DNA from: an uncultured Duncaniella sp.
GTDB lineage: Bacteria > Bacteroidota > Bacteroidia > Bacteroidales > Muribaculaceae
Assembly (NCBI RefSeq): GCF_910577345.1
Contig: NZ_CAJTMT010000001.1
Location: 154,930-218,929, forward strand
Direction: 5' to 3'
Length of the DNA: 64,000 nucleotides
Shown: positions 1-7,212 of the stretch, one piece after another
How the letters are laid out: every line of letters begins with the position of its first letter
Numbering within the stretch: the stretch's first letter is position 1
Made by a program: the position numbers and the translations under genes
Notes under the pieces: model-generated
Told to the model about the DNA's origin: nothing
The model's database searches: none
What the model saw: the letters and a program-made list of their open reading frames with translations, nothing else

Positions 1-1
1 T

Positions 2-301
2 CCTGTGATTTCAGAAGAGCACTTCAAAGAAATCTGCGAAAAAGAGGGGTCGGATACCGCCGTACCGCACTACAAGGTTGACTCCGGTTATAAGATTCCT
101 GCCGCATGGCTCATCGACAAATGCGGATGGAAAGGATACAAGGAAGGAAACGTTGCGGTCTGGCATCTGCAACCGCTCGTGATAGTCAATCCTGACCGTC
201 AGGCCCTCCCGGAAGAAGTCATCGGCCTTGAAAAGAAAATAATACAGTCTGTCAACGACCGTTTTAACATAACTCTCACGCCGGAGGTTGAACACATTTG
301 A
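2..301 (+). CDS. murB: UDP-N-acetylenolpyruvoylglucosamine reductase, C-terminal fragment
   Basis: This is the 3' end of a gene that begins before the window; the frame is open from base 2. The roughly 99 visible residues match the C-terminal substrate-binding part of MurB: an NPVIS-like opening, then IPAAWLIDKCGWKG, then a VWHLQPLVIVN strand, then a helix ending in a stop at 299-301. MurB is a cytoplasmic FAD enzyme that uses NADPH to reduce UDP-GlcNAc-enolpyruvate to UDP-MurNAc. The next gene, 61 bp downstream, is murA, which makes MurB's substrate, so two consecutive peptidoglycan steps are adjacent. The GTG at base 5 that could serve as a start is internal. The family call is confident although the flavin-binding half is not visible. 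Confidence 0.9.
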   Translation, partial: PVISEEHFKEICEKEGSDTAVPHYKVDSGYKIPAAWLIDKCGWKGYKEGNVAVWHLQPLVIVNPDRQALPEEVIGLEKKIIQSVNDRFNITLTPEVEHI

Positions 302-362
302 CCTCAAAAGCATTTAAATTGCATAAACACGTTTCAACTCACCATTTATTCACACTCCCGAC

Positions 363-1673
363 ATGAGCACTTATATTATTGAAGGCGGCCATAGGCTGAG
401 CGGAAGCATCAGTCCTCAAGGGGCCAAAAACGAAGCGCTTGAAGTAATCTGCGCAACTCTTCTCACTTCCGAGCCGGTCACCATCCACAATGTGCCCAAC
501 ATTCTGGATGTGGTCAATCTTATAAATCTGCTTAAAGCCATGCGCGTCAAGGTCGATAAGCTCAGCGATGACACTTATCGCTTCCAGGCTGACGATCTTG
601 ATGAGGACTATATATCGAGCGCCGATTTCGTGTCGCGTTGCGCCTCACTCAGAGGCTCGGTCCTTGTGGTCGGACCGCTTCTCGCCCGTCTCGGTCAAGC
701 CTATTTTGCCAAACCCGGTGGCGACAAGATTGGGCGTCGTCGTGTGGACACCCATATCACAGGCCTTTCAAAACTTGGCGCGATGATTGCCTACAATGAA
801 GAGCGTCAGGCATACTACCTTGTGACCGTAGACGGTCTGAAGGGGTGCTACATGCTTCTCGACGAAGCATCGGTGACAGGAACAGCGAATATCATCATGG
901 CTGCGACTCTTGCCGAAGGCACTACCACCATATATAACGCAGCTTGTGAACCTTACGTCCAGCAACTGTGCAAGATGCTTGTCGGAATGGGCGCATCAAT
1001 CGAGGGAATAGGGTCAAACCTTATCCGTATCAACGGAGTGGAAAGGCTCTCCGGTGCCGACCATACAATATTACCCGACATGATTGAAGTCGGCAGCTTC
1101 ATCGGCATGGCAGCCATCACCAACAGTGAACTCACCATCAAGGATGTCAGCTATGACAACCTCGGCATAATCCCCGACTCTTTCCGCCGTCTCGGCATCA
1201 ACCTCGAACGCCGAGGCGACGACATTTATATCCCTGCACAGGAACACTACGAAATCGAAACAAATCTCGATGGCTCAATCCCGACAATTGCCGACGCTCC
1301 CTGGCCCGGTCTCACACCCGACCTCCTTTCGGTCATGCTCGTGACGGCAACCCAATGTAAGGGAAGTGTGCTCATCCATCAGAAGATGTTTGAAAGCCGA
1401 CTTTTCTTCGTTGACCGCCTTATCGACATGGGTGCCCAGATCATGCTCTGTGATCCGCACCGTGCAGTTGTCATCGGCCTTGACCACAAAGTTCCGCTCC
1501 GCGCCAACAAGATGCACTCCCCCGACATCCGTGCCGGTATCGCCATGCTGATCGCGGCCATGAGTGCGAAGGGTGTTTCGACCATTGATAACATTGATCA
1601 GATTGACCGTGGCTATCAGGACATCGACACCCGACTGAACTCCATCGGAGCATGTATCTACCGTCGTGACTAA
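363..1673 (+). CDS. murA: UDP-N-acetylglucosamine 1-carboxyvinyltransferase
   Basis: MurA transfers enolpyruvate from PEP to UDP-GlcNAc, the first committed step of peptidoglycan synthesis in the cytoplasm. The 436-residue product has the usual length and the inside-out alpha/beta barrel pattern. It opens with a G-rich strand (IEGGHRLSGSI) and the substrate lysine motif QGAKNEALE (about residues 19-27). The active-site loop at about 117-128 reads PGGDKIGRRRVD. The position that is Cys115 in E. coli is Asp121 here, a change known in other bacteria to give fosfomycin-insensitive enzymes. The start is the first ATG, 61 bp after murB. The downstream relA-like gene follows at 77 bp. Function is certain; the resistance is inferred. 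Confidence 0.96.
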   Translation: MSTYIIEGGHRLSGSISPQGAKNEALEVICATLLTSEPVTIHNVPNILDVVNLINLLKAMRVKVDKLSDDTYRFQADDLDEDYISSADFVSRCASLRGSVLVVGPLLARLGQAYFAKPGGDKIGRRRVDTHITGLSKLGAMIAYNEERQAYYLVTVDGLKGCYMLLDEASVTGTANIIMAATLAEGTTTIYNAACEPYVQQLCKMLVGMGASIEGIGSNLIRINGVERLSGADHTILPDMIEVGSFIGMAAITNSELTIKDVSYDNLGIIPDSFRRLGINLERRGDDIYIPAQEHYEIETNLDGSIPTIADAPWPGLTPDLLSVMLVTATQCKGSVLIHQKMFESRLFFVDRLIDMGAQIMLCDPHRAVVIGLDHKVPLRANKMHSPDIRAGIAMLIAAMSAKGVSTIDNIDQIDRGYQDIDTRLNSIGACIYRRD

Positions 1674-1750
1674 AGAATCGGAATCGGAGCGGCGCGGTTC
1701 CGTCAATTCCGCGCCACTCCCTCCCGCTCATCTCTCTTGCAACTTACAGA

Positions 1751-3958
1751 ATGGAAAAAACGTCACTGCCCTCCGACGAGAGGGTACAAATAATAAATCT
1801 CGTTCGCAAACTTTTGGCTGAAAGTTCGGATGTGGCGAAACCATCCGATTTTTCAACTGTAAAACGTGCGGTCATCAAAGCATACGGGGATGGCCATCCG
1901 GTGGCTGACCGTCATGGCTTGAACAAAGTTGTCCATACCCTCGAAACAGCTATCGCGCTTTGCGATATGGTCTCCCCTGACCGAAATATGATTATAGCGA
2001 CACTGCTCTACGGCCTTTGCGTCGATGAAGTTTTGTCGCTTGAACGTGTGCGCTCGGATTGGGATGAAGATATTGAGCGTATGGTCAACGGCCTCATGAA
2101 GGTCTCCACCCTTTACGGTAAACAAGGTGTGGTGAAGACCGACAATTTCCGTCGTCTGCTCATGACTTTCGCCGAGGACATCCGTGTCATAATAATAATG
2201 ATTGTAGAGCGTCTGACCCTTATGCGCGCAATCAATCATCACCCCGACGAAAAGTTTGTTACTGACACTGCTTTCGAGGCAAATTATCTCTATGCGCCCC
2301 TCGCCCACCGTCTCGGTCTATACAAGATAAAGAGCGAGCTGGAGGACATGTCACTGAAATACACTTCGCGAGAGACATATACCAAAATCGCACGGGAGCT
2401 CAACGAGACAAAAGTGGCACGCGATGCCTATATCGCCGATTTCATTGCTCCTCTTAAGGAGAAACTGGATCAGACAGGATTAAAATATGAAATCAAGGGA
2501 CGCACGAAGTCCATATATTCCATCTGGAACAAGCTGCGCAAACAGCATGTGGAGCTTTCCGGAATCTACGACCTTTTTGCCATCCGTGTAATCCTCGACG
2601 TACCTCTCGAACGCGAAAAAGCCGATTGCTGGAATGTCTATTCAATCGTTGCCGACATGTACACTCCCAATCCCGCCCGAATGAAGGATTGGCTGTCTAT
2701 TCCAAAAAGCAACGGCTACGAATCGCTTCACACAACAGTGAAAGGGCCCGATAACAAATGGGTGGAAGTGCAGATTCGCACCAAGCGCATGGACCTTGTG
2801 GCGGAGAAAGGTCTTGCCGCCCACTGGAAATACAAAGGTATCAAGAGCGAAGGGGATCTCGACACATGGATGAACAATATCCGTGACATTCTCGAAACTG
2901 CCGAAGGCCCAATGGAGCTGATGAAGAATTTCAAGATGGATCTCTACGACAAGGAGGTCTTTGTCTTCACTCCCCGTGGCGATCTCTATCGTCTGCCTCT
3001 CGGAGCGACCGTTCTTGATTTCGCCTTCAACATCCATTCGAAACTTGGCTGCACCTGTGTCGGCGGAAAGGTCAACGGCCGCAATCGCAAGCTAAACTAC
3101 AAGCTTCATTCAGGCGATACGGTCGAGATTACCACAGCACCGGGTCAGGTCCCCAAGCAGGATTGGCTCTCCTTCGTTGTGACCTCAAAAGCGCGCAATA
3201 AAATCCGTCAGACCATCAACGAACGAGCCAACCGTTCGGCTGAACTCGGTAAGGAACTCCTCCACCGCCGTTGCAAGAACCGCAAAGTGGAATTGGAGGA
3301 GGCGACCCTTATGCGCACCATTAAAAAGATGGGCTATAAGACCGTTACCGACTTCTACAAGGCAATCGGCGATGAGATTATAGATGTCAATGATGTCATC
3401 ACGCAATATGAGCTTATCGAGAATGCCGACAAGCGTGCGGAGACCGAACGCCGGAGTGCCGAAGAGTTCGAGCTGCTCGAGAGCCATGAGCGCACGGGCG
3501 GTGCATCTGACGATATTCTGATAATCGGCGATAACATCAAAGGTATCAACTACCGTCTCTCAAAATGCTGCAATCCGATTTTCGGTGATGACGTGTTCGG
3601 CTTCGTTTCCGCTGAAGGCGTTATCAAAATCCATCGTCTGGATTGCCCGAACGCTTCGCATATCCGCTACAAATATCCCTATCGTGTCATACGCACCCGC
3701 TGGTCAGGAAAAGTCGGCAGCCGCTTCGCTGCCACTCTGAGGATTGTCGGTAACGATGACATTGAAATTGTCACAAATATAACCTCTATTATCAATAAGG
3801 AGAAAGATGTCACCCTGCGCAATATATCCATTGATTCGTCAGACGGCATATTCTCCGGATTCATTGTCGTTGGCATAAGCGACACGGCCTCTCTCAACAA
3901 CCTTATCAAAAAAATCAAAACCGTAAAAGGCGTAAAAGATGTCGAACGTAGTAACTGA
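1751..3958 (+). CDS. relA: RelA/SpoT family (p)ppGpp synthetase with degenerate hydrolase domain
   Basis: This is a 735-residue long-form RSH protein: N-terminal HD-like region (about 35-190), synthetase domain (about 235-365), TGS domain (about 390-455) and C-terminal ACT domain (about 660-735). The synthetase keeps its key features: GRTKSIYSIWNK near 250-261, YDLFAIRV with Asp274, NGYESLHTTV, and EVQIRT at 339-344. The hydrolase is eroded: the LLHDxxED motif reads LLYGLCVDE (85-93) and the distal LADRLHNMR motif reads IVERLTLMR (151-159), so metal-binding His-Asp residues are gone. It should therefore make the alarmone from ATP and GTP/GDP but not degrade it. Bacteroidetes typically carry a second, bifunctional copy elsewhere. 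A lipoprotein gene overlaps its last 20 bp. Confidence 0.92.
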   Translation: MEKTSLPSDERVQIINLVRKLLAESSDVAKPSDFSTVKRAVIKAYGDGHPVADRHGLNKVVHTLETAIALCDMVSPDRNMIIATLLYGLCVDEVLSLERVRSDWDEDIERMVNGLMKVSTLYGKQGVVKTDNFRRLLMTFAEDIRVIIIMIVERLTLMRAINHHPDEKFVTDTAFEANYLYAPLAHRLGLYKIKSELEDMSLKYTSRETYTKIARELNETKVARDAYIADFIAPLKEKLDQTGLKYEIKGRTKSIYSIWNKLRKQHVELSGIYDLFAIRVILDVPLEREKADCWNVYSIVADMYTPNPARMKDWLSIPKSNGYESLHTTVKGPDNKWVEVQIRTKRMDLVAEKGLAAHWKYKGIKSEGDLDTWMNNIRDILETAEGPMELMKNFKMDLYDKEVFVFTPRGDLYRLPLGATVLDFAFNIHSKLGCTCVGGKVNGRNRKLNYKLHSGDTVEITTAPGQVPKQDWLSFVVTSKARNKIRQTINERANRSAELGKELLHRRCKNRKVELEEATLMRTIKKMGYKTVTDFYKAIGDEIIDVNDVITQYELIENADKRAETERRSAEEFELLESHERTGGASDDILIIGDNIKGINYRLSKCCNPIFGDDVFGFVSAEGVIKIHRLDCPNASHIRYKYPYRVIRTRWSGKVGSRFAATLRIVGNDDIEIVTNITSIINKEKDVTLRNISIDSSDGIFSGFIVVGISDTASLNNLIKKIKTVKGVKDVERSN

Positions 3959-4787
3959 ACATAAAATCAAACTGTCGGCCCTCACCGGACTGGCACTGCT
4001 CGCTGTGTCGTGTAGCGGTAACGGTGACACAGAAAAAGCCACCGCGCTGCTCGATGAGGCGCGTCAGGCTTACGAAGCCGGAAACTTCGCAAACTCCCTT
4101 TCCCTTACCGACTCTATCAAGAATGCCTATCCCAAGGAAATCGACGTGCGTCGCGAAGCCCTTCACCTCGCGACCAAGGCGACCGAAGGATTGACACTCC
4201 AGAAACTCGAACAGGCCGATTCGCTTTCAGCCGTCCTTGCCGTGCGCGGCGATTCCCTTCAACGTCTGATTAAATTCGTCAAAAATCCGATTGAAGGTTA
4301 TTACACTGCTGCGACTGCCGACCCTGCGAAATTTTTCAGCACGACAGGGCTGCAGGCTCGTGTAAGCCCCGACGGTAATTTCTACCTCATGTCATCGCTG
4401 AAAGCCAAAAGCGTGAAAAGTACTTCTATTGCTGTCAGCGCCGGAGGCGAAGAGGCCCGCACCTCGACCGTTGCTCACGACGGCGAACGCAACGACCGCT
4501 CGATGGGAGGAGAAGTGATTACCTTCATCGGCGCCGAGTGCGACAGTGTCGGCCACTTCATCAGCAATCATAGTTCAGAACCCATCACGCTGACATTCGT
4601 AGGAAACTCGACATATTCCATGCCTCTCCCCGAAAAGCAAGCCCAAGAGATTGCGCTACTTTACGACTATGCCACAACTCTGCGTCGCTTCAAGGTTGCA
4701 AGCCTTGAAAAAGAGCGGTTGAGTCGTGCTGTAGATATTGCGCGCAGTCAGGCGGCCCGCACTTTCGTGGAGAAGGATTCGATATAA
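3939..4787 (+). CDS. Predicted lipoprotein with TPR-like N-terminal part
   Basis: This 282-residue protein of unknown function starts inside the last 20 bp of the relA-like gene, which suggests translational coupling. It has a charged N-terminus, a hydrophobic stretch and a lipobox ending LAVSC, so lipid anchoring is likely. After the Cys comes a helical segment (about 30-110) with repeated Ala/Leu/Glu periodicity resembling a TPR pair (LLDEARQAYEAGNF). It is followed by a beta-rich region with no family I recognise and a C-terminal helix. The YihY gene follows 37 bp later. No enzymatic motif is visible. A role in envelope physiology is suggested only by location and by its neighbours. Confidence 0.75.
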   Translation: MSNVVTEHKIKLSALTGLALLAVSCSGNGDTEKATALLDEARQAYEAGNFANSLSLTDSIKNAYPKEIDVRREALHLATKATEGLTLQKLEQADSLSAVLAVRGDSLQRLIKFVKNPIEGYYTAATADPAKFFSTTGLQARVSPDGNFYLMSSLKAKSVKSTSIAVSAGGEEARTSTVAHDGERNDRSMGGEVITFIGAECDSVGHFISNHSSEPITLTFVGNSTYSMPLPEKQAQEIALLYDYATTLRRFKVASLEKERLSRAVDIARSQAARTFVEKDSI

Positions 4788-4824
4788 TTCTTTACACAAA
4801 TTCTACAAAACTCAACACAGACAC

Positions 4825-6204
4825 ATGACTGAAGAAAAGAAACCCGGCAAATTTGCCTCATGGATTGACCGCACCAAGACGCGTGCGCTCACCTTATGGA
4901 ACTACTATTCCGAAGGCGTTTGGGAAGACAATCGTGACACCGCGAAAGTCAATATTGTCAAGACCCTCAATCTGACCGTACGCTCTTTCATGAGCAGTGA
5001 TCTTCAGTCTGCCGCCTGTGCCCTGACCTACCGCACTCTCCTTGCAATCGTCCCTGCGTTGGCACTCCTCTTCGCTATCGGACGAGGCTTCGGATTTCAG
5101 AACCTCCTGCAGTCGCAACTCTATCAGTATTTCCCTTCGCAACACAAGGCGTTGGAAATGGCGTTCTCTTTCGTGGATTCCTGTCTCGCACAGGCCTCCG
5201 AGGGAATATTTGTAGGTGTCGGTATTGTTTTCTTGCTTTGGACATTGATTTCGCTCCTCGATTCAGTTGAGACATCATTCAACAACATCTGGGGGGTGAC
5301 AGTCGACCGTCCTTTCGCACGTAAAGTGACCGATTATCTTGCCATCTGCATTATTCTCCCGGTTCTGATGATATGCTCCGGAGGTCTGAGGATTTTCATG
5401 TCCACGACAATCCAGAAACTCCTCCCCTTTGACTTTATCGGGCCGGTTGTCGGTGATATTCTCGACCTTGTTTCAATCCTCTTCGGCTGCCTTTTCTTTG
5501 CCGGAGCATACGCGCTGATTCCAAACACCAAGGTCAAACTGAAAAATGCGCTCATAACGGGTGGAATTGCCGGCATCGCTTTCCAGATTCTCCAATGGCT
5601 CTTTGTTTCAGGACAGATTTATGTGTCGAAATACAATGCCATCTACGGTAGCTTCTCCTTCCTGCCCTTGATGTTGATATGGATGCAGTTCTCATGGCTC
5701 ATCACCCTTGCCGGAGCATTGATATGCCATTCCTCACAGGATATTTTCCTCTTTTCCTTCGAGCGCCAGACCAACAATATCTCCGGTGCTTACCGCCGCA
5801 AGGTTTGTCTTGCTGTGCTGACGGTCATAATCAAACGCTTCAAGGATGAAGAGCCACCGTTGAATATCGCGATGCTTTCATCGCGCTTTGCCATTCCTCC
5901 AAGGCTGACCGGAATAGTGGTCAATTTCCTTCTTGATTGCAAGCTTATTGTCAAGATAATGGGCAAAGACGAGACTGAACCGGATTTTGACGCACCTTTA
6001 ATTCCTGCGACAAGTCCTGACCATTACAGCCTCGGACATGTGCTGGAAGTGCTTTCCAATCACGGAGAATCATCATTCCTACCGACATTCGATGCGGAAT
6101 TCAAACCGCTCCTCGACCTCTGTGACAAACTCGACATCGACTTCCGCCGTCAGGCATCATCTGTGCTTTTGGGCGAAATAAATCTCCCTCTCGTAAAAGA
6201 TTGA
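4825..6204 (+). CDS. YihY/BrkB family inner-membrane protein
   Basis: This is a 459-residue polytopic membrane protein. The N-terminal two thirds match the YihY/virulence factor BrkB family: RSFMSSDLQSAACALTYRTLLAIVPALALLFA, then FLLWTLISLLDSVETSFNNIWGV, then further hydrophobic segments, about six in total. The C-terminal 130 residues form a soluble tail resembling a winged helix, common in Bacteroidetes members. I chose the ATG at 4825 because the longer ORF from 4738 begins inside the preceding lipoprotein gene and its first 29 residues are not family-like. The family was once called ribonuclease BN, but that assignment is obsolete. Its transport or envelope role is unknown. Confidence 0.88.
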   Translation: MTEEKKPGKFASWIDRTKTRALTLWNYYSEGVWEDNRDTAKVNIVKTLNLTVRSFMSSDLQSAACALTYRTLLAIVPALALLFAIGRGFGFQNLLQSQLYQYFPSQHKALEMAFSFVDSCLAQASEGIFVGVGIVFLLWTLISLLDSVETSFNNIWGVTVDRPFARKVTDYLAICIILPVLMICSGGLRIFMSTTIQKLLPFDFIGPVVGDILDLVSILFGCLFFAGAYALIPNTKVKLKNALITGGIAGIAFQILQWLFVSGQIYVSKYNAIYGSFSFLPLMLIWMQFSWLITLAGALICHSSQDIFLFSFERQTNNISGAYRRKVCLAVLTVIIKRFKDEEPPLNIAMLSSRFAIPPRLTGIVVNFLLDCKLIVKIMGKDETEPDFDAPLIPATSPDHYSLGHVLEVLSNHGESSFLPTFDAEFKPLLDLCDKLDIDFRRQASSVLLGEINLPLVKD

Positions 6205-6224
6205 CGATTCAGGAACGAAAAACA

Positions 6225-6255
6225 GTTCCCAAATCCGCCAATATGTGTAACTTTG
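6225..6255 (+). promoter_or_regulatory. Candidate sigma-ABfr promoter of ridA
   Basis: The -7 box TAACTTTG at 6248-6255 fits the Bacteroidetes TAnnTTTG pattern. A weak GTTC (6225-6228) sits 19 nt upstream in the -33 position. The predicted start of transcription is about 6262, some 40 nt before the ridA ATG. Confidence 0.6.
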
Positions 6256-6299
6256 CAACAGATTTCCATACAACGAATCACTAACCGTTTATTTTTATC

Positions 6300-6677
6300 A
6301 TGAAAGAAGTCATCTCAACCACCGCCGCTCCCGGCGCAATCGGTCCCTACAGCCAGGCTATCAAGGTCGGCAACATGCTCTATTGCTCAGGTCAGATTCC
6401 CGTAGACCCCGCAACAGGTACAGTCCCCGAAGGTATCAAGGCCCAGACTGCACAGTCTCTTGCAAATGTAAAGGCTATCCTTGCTGCTGCAGGTGCAAGC
6501 ATTGAAAATGTTGTCAAGACTACAGTATTCCTTGCCGACATGAGCCTCTTTGCCGACATGAACGAGGTTTACGCCCAGAACTTCACAGAGCCCTTCCCCG
6601 CCCGTTCAGCCGTGGCTGTACGCGAGCTTCCCAAACAGGTGCTCGTGGAGATTGAAGTTATCGCGATTCTCGGCTAA
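6300..6677 (+). CDS. ridA: RidA family reactive intermediate deaminase
   Basis: This 125-residue protein has the standard RidA length and motifs: GPYSQAIKVGNMLYCSGQIPVDP near the N-terminus, the helix with NVKAILAAAGAS, and the EPFPARSAVAV segment whose Arg binds the substrate carboxylate. RidA is a cytoplasmic trimer that hydrolyses reactive enamine/imine intermediates made by PLP enzymes such as threonine dehydratase, releasing ammonia and protecting other PLP enzymes. It has its own promoter and a strong terminator, so it is probably monocistronic. Nothing appears unusual. Function is well supported. Confidence 0.95.
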   Translation: MKEVISTTAAPGAIGPYSQAIKVGNMLYCSGQIPVDPATGTVPEGIKAQTAQSLANVKAILAAAGASIENVVKTTVFLADMSLFADMNEVYAQNFTEPFPARSAVAVRELPKQVLVEIEVIAILG

Positions 6678-6711
6678 GAGTCCGGCCCGATAGGGTTAAT
6701 ACTCAAATTTC

Positions 6712-7188
6712 TCACCACTCCCATTCCACCACGGAATCGGGAGTGCTTTTTTTTATGTCGACAAGGCGTTGGTTGGACGACCCGCGGAAAAGGAGATGGA
6801 TATCGCGTTTAGCTTCGACAAAGGGGCCGTCGACAAGCACGTCTACATATTCCAGAAGTTCTTTCATCAAGGGATTCTCCATGACATTCTCATAGCGGAA
6901 GCCAGTATAACACCAGATGCTCTTCCCTATCCTTTTCACCTCCCGTGCGAGGGGAAGAATATCGCCGACGCTGTAGAGCGGATCGCCCCCGGTGAATGTC
7001 ACGTCAAAATCATTTTCAATCACCACATCCATCACCTCCTCAACCGTCATATCACGGCCTGAACTGAAATCCCACGACTGAGGATTGTGACAACCGGGAC
7101 ACTCATGGGCGCATCCGGCAAAGTATATGGCTGTACGAAGTCCGGGGCCGTCAACCGACGTCCCCGGAACTATATCGAGAATTCTCAT
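6712..7188 (-). CDS. nrdG: Anaerobic ribonucleotide reductase activating protein
   Basis: This 158-residue radical-SAM enzyme uses a [4Fe-4S] cluster and S-adenosylmethionine to generate the glycyl radical on NrdD. The cluster ligands are Cys26, Cys30 and Cys33 in the motif GCAHECPGC. The GGDPL motif (TFTGGDPLYS) for SAM binding follows. It lies 24 bp downstream of nrdD on the same strand, the usual operon. Its length is typical. Its last dozen codons also encode the ridA terminator of the opposite strand. The oxygen sensitivity of the pair fits an anaerobe. Confidence 0.96.
   Translation of the reverse strand: MRILDIVPGTSVDGPGLRTAIYFAGCAHECPGCHNPQSWDFSSGRDMTVEEVMDVVIENDFDVTFTGGDPLYSVGDILPLAREVKRIGKSIWCYTGFRYENVMENPLMKELLEYVDVLVDGPFVEAKRDIHLLFRGSSNQRLVDIKKSTPDSVVEWEW
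6716..6754 (+). terminator. Intrinsic terminator of ridA, inside the nrdG 3' end
   Basis: A hairpin formed by CACTCCCATTCC (6716-6727) and GGAATCGGGAGTG (6733-6745) is followed by a run of eight T on the + strand (6747-6754). The hairpin lies within the last codons of the convergent nrdG gene, whose stop is at 6712-6714. Confidence 0.85.
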
Positions 7189-7212
7189 CTTGCTCAGATA
7201 AATGTATTGTGT

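Noticed and set aside
4738..4824. N-terminal extension of the YihY protein
   Set aside because: It overlaps the lipoprotein gene and is not family-like; the ATG at 4825 is preferred.
6240..6299. Riboswitch before ridA
   Set aside because: The leader is only about 40 nt and AT-rich, too short for a known riboswitch.
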